The notes beneath the pieces were generated by a model. That model saw nothing but the letters and a program-made list of their open reading frames with translations, was not told where the DNA came from and did no database searches. Of a stretch of 12,624 bases of DNA, positions 8,023-12,624 are shown piece after piece. The position numbers were made by a program, and so were the translations under genes. Source of the stretch: Capniomyces stellatus (Eukaryota > Kickxellomycota > Harpellomycetes > Harpellales > Legeriomycetaceae); NCBI GenBank assembly GCA_001661515.1, contig LUVW01000018.1:1-12624 (forward strand), in the 5' to 3' direction. How positions within the stretch are numbered: position 1 is the first letter of the stretch; every line of letters starts with the position of its first letter.

Positions 8023-11000
8023 ATGGGCAGCAAAGAGGGGACAGGGATAGACTACGATGGATTTATAGCTGAGCTTGGACAAGGAACACAGGCAGCAATG
8101 CTTGCATTGCCCGAAATCCAAAAGCAGAATGAGGCGTGGGGGCTTGCCTTTAGATTATTGGAAACGAAGGTACGTTGGCTGCTGTTTGTAGTAGAATGAT
8201 TTGGGATAGGATGGGGGTAGTAGTAGTGGCAGTGGTGGTAGTAGTGAAGATAGTTCGATTGTAAAACTTGATAAAGATACACTTTTTTTTATCCCATAAT
8301 GTACAACTAGAATGAGACATGTATGTTTTTCGGAGCGCATACCTTACAGGTTAAAATTACTCGAGATTGGTAAATGAGACGATATACGAGATAAGAATGA
8401 AAGAAAAAAAGAGAAAAAGTATAAATTCAGACAAGAGAATGCAGCAAAACAACAGCTTTGTAAATAACAAGTGCGATTTTATGGTGTATTTTAGGAAAAG
8501 CTTGGACGGCAACCAACAGGATGAGTTGTTTGAAATGATACAGAGATGGGTGTGCATATTATCGGATAAGCCACACAATATACAGACCAAGATTAGTCAA
8601 GCGGTAAATAGTTACTTTTTAAATGGAATAAAAACAACGCAGGGAAGAGTAGCAAGATCGAGGGTGAGGGGAGGGAAAAAGAATAAAACTGAGTTGCAAT
8701 GTGTGTGTATATATAATAGTTGACTTGGTACATGATTCAGAGATCACATGACAGCAGGGTGTATGGAATAATAGACGTTTTAGGCAAGCTGGTGGGGAGT
8801 TTTTACGAGGTGAAAAGGGAGGCTGGAGAGGTTGGGGAGGAGAGAATGATGGAAGGGATGGTGGTTGAGTTTGTTTCGGTGTTTGCAGAGGAAGTTTCGA
8901 GGACAGGGCTTATAGGAAGCAATGAGTAATGAAAAGTTTTACTTGGTGTTATTTAATAAAAATATTGTTGGCGTTTTGTAGAAACTGGTAAACAAACTGG
9001 GTTGGGGTTGATTTTAAAGCAAAGTAAGTGGGAGTCAAAACATGATGAATAAATGGATGAATGATATGGCAAAATAGGTCGTTGCTGGTGGACGATATAC
9101 AAAAGAATATTGGGGAAATTATCAAGAGGCTTGGGTTTATAGCGAATAAGCGGTTCCCAGAGGTGCTTAGTAGCACGATAAACATGGATATTGCGCAGGA
9201 GATGGGTATGAGGATAGCAAAGTATCAGTACAAACGAAGCTGGCAGGGACTTAAGCTCTGGCTACAACTGGGAAAGCCACAGATGGATGATTTGGGAGAG
9301 CTAGTGGGGTTGTGTGGTGTGCAAATGGAGCAAATGGTGGGGTTGGGCGTGGAGGGTATAGAAGCGGTGTTGGGAAGTGAGGAAATGCAAAGTATGCTGG
9401 AGTTTAACGAGGAGGTGTTTAGCTCAATGGTTATATATAAGCACTATTCGAGTCACGTGGAGTTAATTGGGCTTGAGTGGCTTTCAAGAAAGTGGATATG
9501 TCAAATAATAGGCCAAAGCCAAGGAGGTAATTCCAGATTCATGTAGTGGAAACGAGTTGAGGATGTATAGTTGTAGCAGAAATGGATGTAAAGATTATAA
9601 ATAAATAAATATGTATGGTATGGTATGGTATGGTATGTATGATATGTGTACTTGAAATAGGGTTGTACTCGGGGTTTGCGAAGCAGTTTGGATCACTGTT
9701 GTCGAGTTACTTTGAGTTATACGCAGAAAACAACATAAAAAGTTTGTGCAAAGACAAGGAGACGCGGGACAAGATAATCCGGCTATGGACTATGCAACTG
9801 GAGCTGACAGGAACAAAGGGGGTGTATGGAATAGACGAGGATGTGAGCTACCATGTGCTGAGTTTTTGGAATGTTTTGGAGGAAGGTTGGACAGAGTTCC
9901 TGGAGTTTGGAGAGGAGGTGGATGAGCAAGAAGAAAGGAATGTGTTTGAAAAGGAGAAGGCAGAAATAGGGGCGATTATTAGGAAGGTGTTTCAAGAGCT
10001 GGTTCTGCGGCTAGTCATCAAAGTTCAGTATCCAGCGGAAATAGAGTGGGAGGACTTTGACGTGGGTAAGACAAAGGAAAAAAAACAAAAGAATAATAGT
10101 GATAATAGTGATAATAGTAAATGGAGTAGATTGTAGTTTAATATAACAGGGTATGGTTGGTTGTGTTTGAGTAGAAAACAAAGAAATGTTCTATGGGTAC
10201 AGGAGAGAGTCGGCAGAAGTCTTCCAGTCGTCGTTTAAAGTTTTGGGGACAGAAATGGTTTCAGCGTTGGTAGGCCAGCTGGAGGCCAAGACCATAGGAA
10301 ATGCAGAGGCGGGGGTGGAAAATGGGTGGCAGGAAATAGAGAGTTTGTTGTTTGGGATTAGATCGATCAACGAGGAGGTGGGGGAGTATGGGAGCAGAAA
10401 GGATATAGACAATGAGCTGAGGCGGCTGTTTACAATTGGGTTTGTGGCTGAGGGAGGAGTGTTTAATAGGGTGATGACAGGGAGCGAGAATATATTTTTG
10501 AAGATGGCAGTGATCAACCTGACAGGGACATACTCGGAGTGGATAGGAACAGCGTCGCAGGAAACAAACCAGAGCGGAATTCTGGTTGCAGCGGTCAAGT
10601 GTATAACGCAGGGGTTCAGCCATCCAACGCTGGCCTTTTGCTCGTCAAGGGCGTTTAGAAACTTTTGCGACACGTGCAAAGGCACCCTTTTGCCGCTTTC
10701 TGAAGACCTGGTGAAGGTAACTGTTGGGCTGTATGGCGAGACTAACGCCGGGCTGACCGTTAAGGATCTGGCACGGATCGTGTCGTCGGTGGGGTCGATT
10801 CTGATGTCGCTCCCAGTGGCTGAGCGGGTTGGGATGGTGCTGGCGATGACACAGCCAATAGTAGACAGAATAAGAGCGGTTATGCAGGCCGGACAGACTG
10901 CCGAGGGAGTGTCCGTTGAGCTAGTCGACATGCTGGGTCTGCTGGCTGCGATGCATACGGGGCTTCAGGCAATAGAAAGCGACGAAGACAACGCGCTGCT

Positions 11001-11988
11001 GAACGATGTCGAATCGGTGGCTAAGCTGGAGAAGGAGGCTGATTTCTTTGCATGCCGCGCCGAGCTGGTGGCGATGCGGGCTGAGCTGCACGCGGTGCTG
11101 TCTGAGCTGAGTTCAAGCGCGCTGGTGTCGGGTGGCGATGAGGTTTTGGTTGAGGCGGTTGTGGCGGTGGTTGATGAGAGGAACAGAAGGGGCCCGCATG
11201 CCTTTAGCCCAGGGCTGCGCGGCAACCTTGACCTGCTAGCCCTGCTGTTTTCCAACATTTACTCCCACTTTAGGTCTAATCCGACCAACCACCTGTTTTC
11301 TATCTGCAAGATCCTCAACTCTCTAGCCCAGCTCATTGCTGTATACAAAGGCGGCCGCTTGCCGTGGCAGGGCGACCCGGTAAGCTACGACGATGCAATG
11401 CAGATGATCTCGGTGCTCGCTACCCAGCTGGTGTCCTTTATTATGTCTATTCGCCAGCTGGGTTCTGATGTTGTTGACCTCGACCAGATCCCCGTCGTCT
11501 CCGAGTCTCTTTTCGGTTTTGTCGACTGTTGCCTGGCAAACTCACTTGGCATGCTTGAGCGTTTTGGCCAAGATACTGTGTCCCTCATATTCAGCTGGTC
11601 CTTTTTGTCCTTTTACGGCAACGACCGCCTGGTTTTGAACAGCTCTGTTCGCATGGGAACCAACTTTGTTCTTGCCCAGAAATCAAATCCGTCTTCTCCC
11701 ACCCTGCTCGACTCTGTCCTTGTTGTTATGGTCCGCCATTTGGTCAGTGGTGTTGTCTCTTTGTCCCCAAGGTCCAGTGTCCAGGTTATAATCCCCCTGC
11801 TCTTTGTTTGCATTCGCAACTTTCCTGACCAAGTTAGAGACCTTATGTATGATCTGTTGGTCACTGGTCCTGGTGGCTCTCCAGAAAACAGACCCTTTGT
11901 CGTGTCTCTTCTGGGCACCAGGTCAATTGCCAAATTTAAAACTTTGGTTGACGACTATTGCACCAAATCTCGTGGTTTACAGTATTGA
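8023..11988 (+). CDS. IPO13: Importin-beta family karyopherin, importin-13/Kap122-like, multi-exon
   Basis: Inferred exons are 8023-8169, 8311-8369, 8495-8603, 8720-8925, an optional 8982-8987, 9078-9526, 9661-10065 and 10175-11988. The total is 3195 nt (1064 aa), or 1062 aa without the 6-nt exon; both keep the frame. The protein should be a HEAT-repeat nuclear transport receptor that binds Ran-GTP and carries proteins through nuclear pores. The diagnostic N-terminal block is FFGAHTLQVKITRDW (residues about 55-69), the importin-beta N-terminal signature. In mid-protein a Trp-Glu-Asp-Phe segment followed by NKEMFYGYRRE (462-472) is typical of the importin-13/Kap122 branch. Later come AFRNFCDTCK and a C-terminal Asp-Tyr-Cys-(3)-Arg-Gly-Leu ending. 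The size fits Kap122 (just over 1000 aa). Donors are GTACGT, GTAAAT, GTAAAT, GTAATG, GTAAAC, GTAATT and GTAAGA; all acceptors are TAG. Base composition shifts along the gene from G-rich to C/T-rich. The superfamily is certain; the branch is probable. Cargo cannot be inferred. Confidence 0.9.
8982..8987 (+). other. Candidate 6-nt microexon in karyopherin gene
   Basis: Between exon 4 (ends 8925, two bases into a codon) and the next certain exon (starts 9078) lies TTTTGTAG, then AAACTG, then GTAAAC. The six bases are flanked by an acceptor and a donor of the same type used elsewhere in the gene. Inclusion changes Asn-Glu-Ser to Asn-Glu-Asn-Trp-Ser and preserves the frame. A single 152-nt intron skipping it would also be in frame and of ordinary size for this gene, so the microexon is possible but unproven. 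Confidence 0.4.
9612..9636. repeat. Pentanucleotide repeat TATGG in karyopherin intron
   Basis: Several back-to-back TATGG units followed by related TATGTATGATATG sequence occupy the intron between 9527 and 9660. It is a short microsatellite with no coding role and may vary in length between strains. Confidence 0.8.
10092..10118. repeat. Nonanucleotide repeat ATAATAGTG in karyopherin intron
   Basis: Two exact ATAATAGTG copies (10092-10100 and 10101-10109) and a one-mismatch third copy (10110-10118) lie in the intron 10066-10174. The core resembles the AATAGT repeat in the neighbouring YIPF5-like intron. Confidence 0.8.
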
Positions 11989-12032
11989 TTTCTTTCGTCC
12001 TCCCTCCCCCCTTTTTTTTACTCTTTTACTCC

Positions 12033-12061
12033 TTTTTTTTTAAAAAAAAAAAAAAAAAAAA
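12033..12061. repeat. T9-A20 homopolymer junction
   Basis: Nine T (12033-12041) are followed directly by twenty A (12042-12061), about 45 bases after the karyopherin stop codon. It can fold on itself, may act as a nucleosome-excluding element at convergent 3' ends, and is prone to length variation and sequencing error. Confidence 0.8.
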
Positions 12062-12223
12062 CTTTATTCATAATGTAAATTGTTCACGGCTTGTTACCGC
12101 TTAACTTTACTTTTAAAAATAGTAAATAAATAATAAGCTGTAATTAACTTTTATTCGGAATTAAAATCGTAAATAATCATGAAAAAAAAAACATTGCTAA
12201 TAAACGCAACATACTTGGCTTAT

Positions 12224-12229
12224 TTTATT
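12224..12229 (-). terminator. Candidate poly(A) signal of acidic-tail gene
   Basis: TTTATT on the plus strand reads AATAAA on the minus strand, 45 bases beyond the minus-strand stop codon at 12276-12274. This placement is typical and supports the minus strand as the coding strand here. Confidence 0.4.
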
Positions 12230-12273
12230 CACCATTTTTGAATTTAAAAGTAAACAGGGAATCTTCTGGCCTT

Positions 12274-12624
12274 CTACTCGACCTCATTATCGATGTCTTC
12301 ATCAATTGTTTCTGTTTCTTCTAGTTCTTCTTCTGGCACTTCTTCTGGCACTTCTTCTAGTACTTCTTCTGATACTTCTTCTGGTGCTTCTTCTGATACT
12401 TCTGATGCTTCTTCTGATACTTCTTCTGATACTTCTTCGTCATTGGATACTATCTCATCCTCACTAACGTCATTCTCGTATACTGGTCGCTCTGGTAAAT
12501 CGCTGTCCTCGTCCTCTCCATACACATCATCCCTATATACCTCCTTTAGTGGCTCTGCATTGTAAACTGTTTCCTCTGTATTGTACGCAGGTGCTGGCTT
12601 GGCCTTGCATCTCTTGGATTTACA
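12274..12624 (-). CDS. Acidic repeat-tailed protein, 3' part (5' end beyond window)
   Basis: On the minus strand one frame is open from the right edge (12624) to a TAG at 12276-12274, about 116 residues, with no start codon needed inside the window. The visible N-terminal end is basic with two Cys (a CKSKRCKAK stretch). A tyrosine-containing linker follows, and then an extremely acidic tail of repeated Ser/Pro-Glu-Glu-Val/Ala units over roughly the last 60 residues. I do not recognise the family. The acidic tail suggests a charged, disordered segment, and the upstream part could hold a structured Cys-containing domain that lies outside the window. An AATAAA sits 45 bases after the stop. The opposite strand has a Ser-rich open frame over the same repeat, which I regard as a shadow. 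Upstream exon structure is unknown. Confidence 0.55.
   Translation of the reverse strand, partial: CKSKRCKAKPAPAYNTEETVYNAEPLKEVYRDDVYGEDEDSDLPERPVYENDVSEDEIVSNDEEVSEEVSEEASEVSEEAPEEVSEEVLEEVPEEVPEEELEETETIDEDIDNEVE
12316..12440. repeat. 12-bp coding tandem repeat (Glu-Glu units on minus strand)
   Basis: Imperfect 12-base units built around CTTCTTCT plus a variable five to six bases recur about ten times. On the minus strand each unit encodes Glu-Glu followed by Val/Ala and Ser/Pro/Leu. One unit is shortened by six bases near 12400. Unit number is likely to vary between strains. Confidence 0.75.

Larger units (their letters stand above)
11989..12273. other. Convergent intergenic region with pyrimidine tract and A20 run
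   Basis: This spacer lies between the 3' ends of the karyopherin gene (plus) and the acidic-tail gene (minus). Directly after the karyopherin stop is a long C/T-rich tract (11989-12041) that ends in nine T and switches to twenty A (12042-12061). The remainder is AT-rich and contains the poly(A) signal of the minus-strand gene. No further gene was seen. Confidence 0.7.

Noticed and set aside
9013..9027. GTAAGT inside the intron before karyopherin exon 5, suggesting a longer extra exon instead of the 6-nt one
   Set aside because: Reading from the TAG at 8981 in the required frame meets a stop codon (TAA) within a few codons, so that longer exon cannot be coding.
10191..10931. Long antisense open frame (246 codons) opposite the karyopherin
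   Set aside because: It lies wholly within the well-supported karyopherin exon. Its composition is a mirror of that coding sequence and no domain is recognisable.
12293..12565. Plus-strand Ser/Thr-rich open frame with an ATG
   Set aside because: It is the complement of the Glu-rich repeat. The minus strand is open to the window edge and has a well-placed AATAAA, so the plus frame is more likely a shadow. The choice is not certain.

Overview
The window looks like fungal nuclear DNA, most probably from an early-diverging lineage; the lineage is inference, with Kickxellomycotina/Zoopagomycota-like taxa as a guess. The evidence is AT-rich intergenic DNA with homopolymer runs, protein genes broken by many short GT-AG introns (about 56 to 271 nt), a TACTAAT branch-site-like sequence, and gene families that are typical of eukaryotes. 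There is no bacterial operon structure, no recognisable transposon, no CRISPR array and no tRNA or rRNA gene that I could see.

Layout. (1) 1-860, plus strand: 3' part of an SGNH/GDSL-family hydrolase, cut by the left edge. (2) 1586-2842, plus strand: a four-exon gene which, once spliced, gives an N-terminal KIX-like domain of the Mediator MED15 type and a basic tail with no match I recognise. (3) 3055-4907, minus strand: a complete five-exon mitochondrial glutaryl-CoA dehydrogenase (416 aa). (4) 4908-6306: about 1.4 kb without a recognisable gene, holding a 21-bp tandem repeat. (5) 6307-7613, minus strand: a complete four-exon Yip1/YIPF5 membrane protein (259 aa). (6) 7614-8022: shared divergent 5' region. 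(7) 8023-11988, plus strand: a complete importin-beta family karyopherin of the importin-13/Kap122 type, about 1062-1064 aa in seven exons plus a possible 6-nt microexon. (8) 12274-12624, minus strand: 3' end of a gene with a very acidic, repetitive tail, cut by the right edge.

The exon models were rebuilt by hand from reading-frame continuity, splice signals and similarity to known families. All four multi-exon models close in frame: 996, 1251, 780 and 3195 nt, each divisible by three. All 17 inferred introns start with GTA and end with TAG.

The genes do not form a functional cluster. They are a lipid or ester hydrolase, a transcription-related protein, a mitochondrial lysine/tryptophan catabolic enzyme, an ER-Golgi trafficking protein and a nuclear transport receptor. 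I found no clear new multi-gene system. The observations most worth checking are the compact KIX protein, the candidate 6-nt microexon, the strand-composition reversal inside the karyopherin gene and the uniform TAG acceptors.
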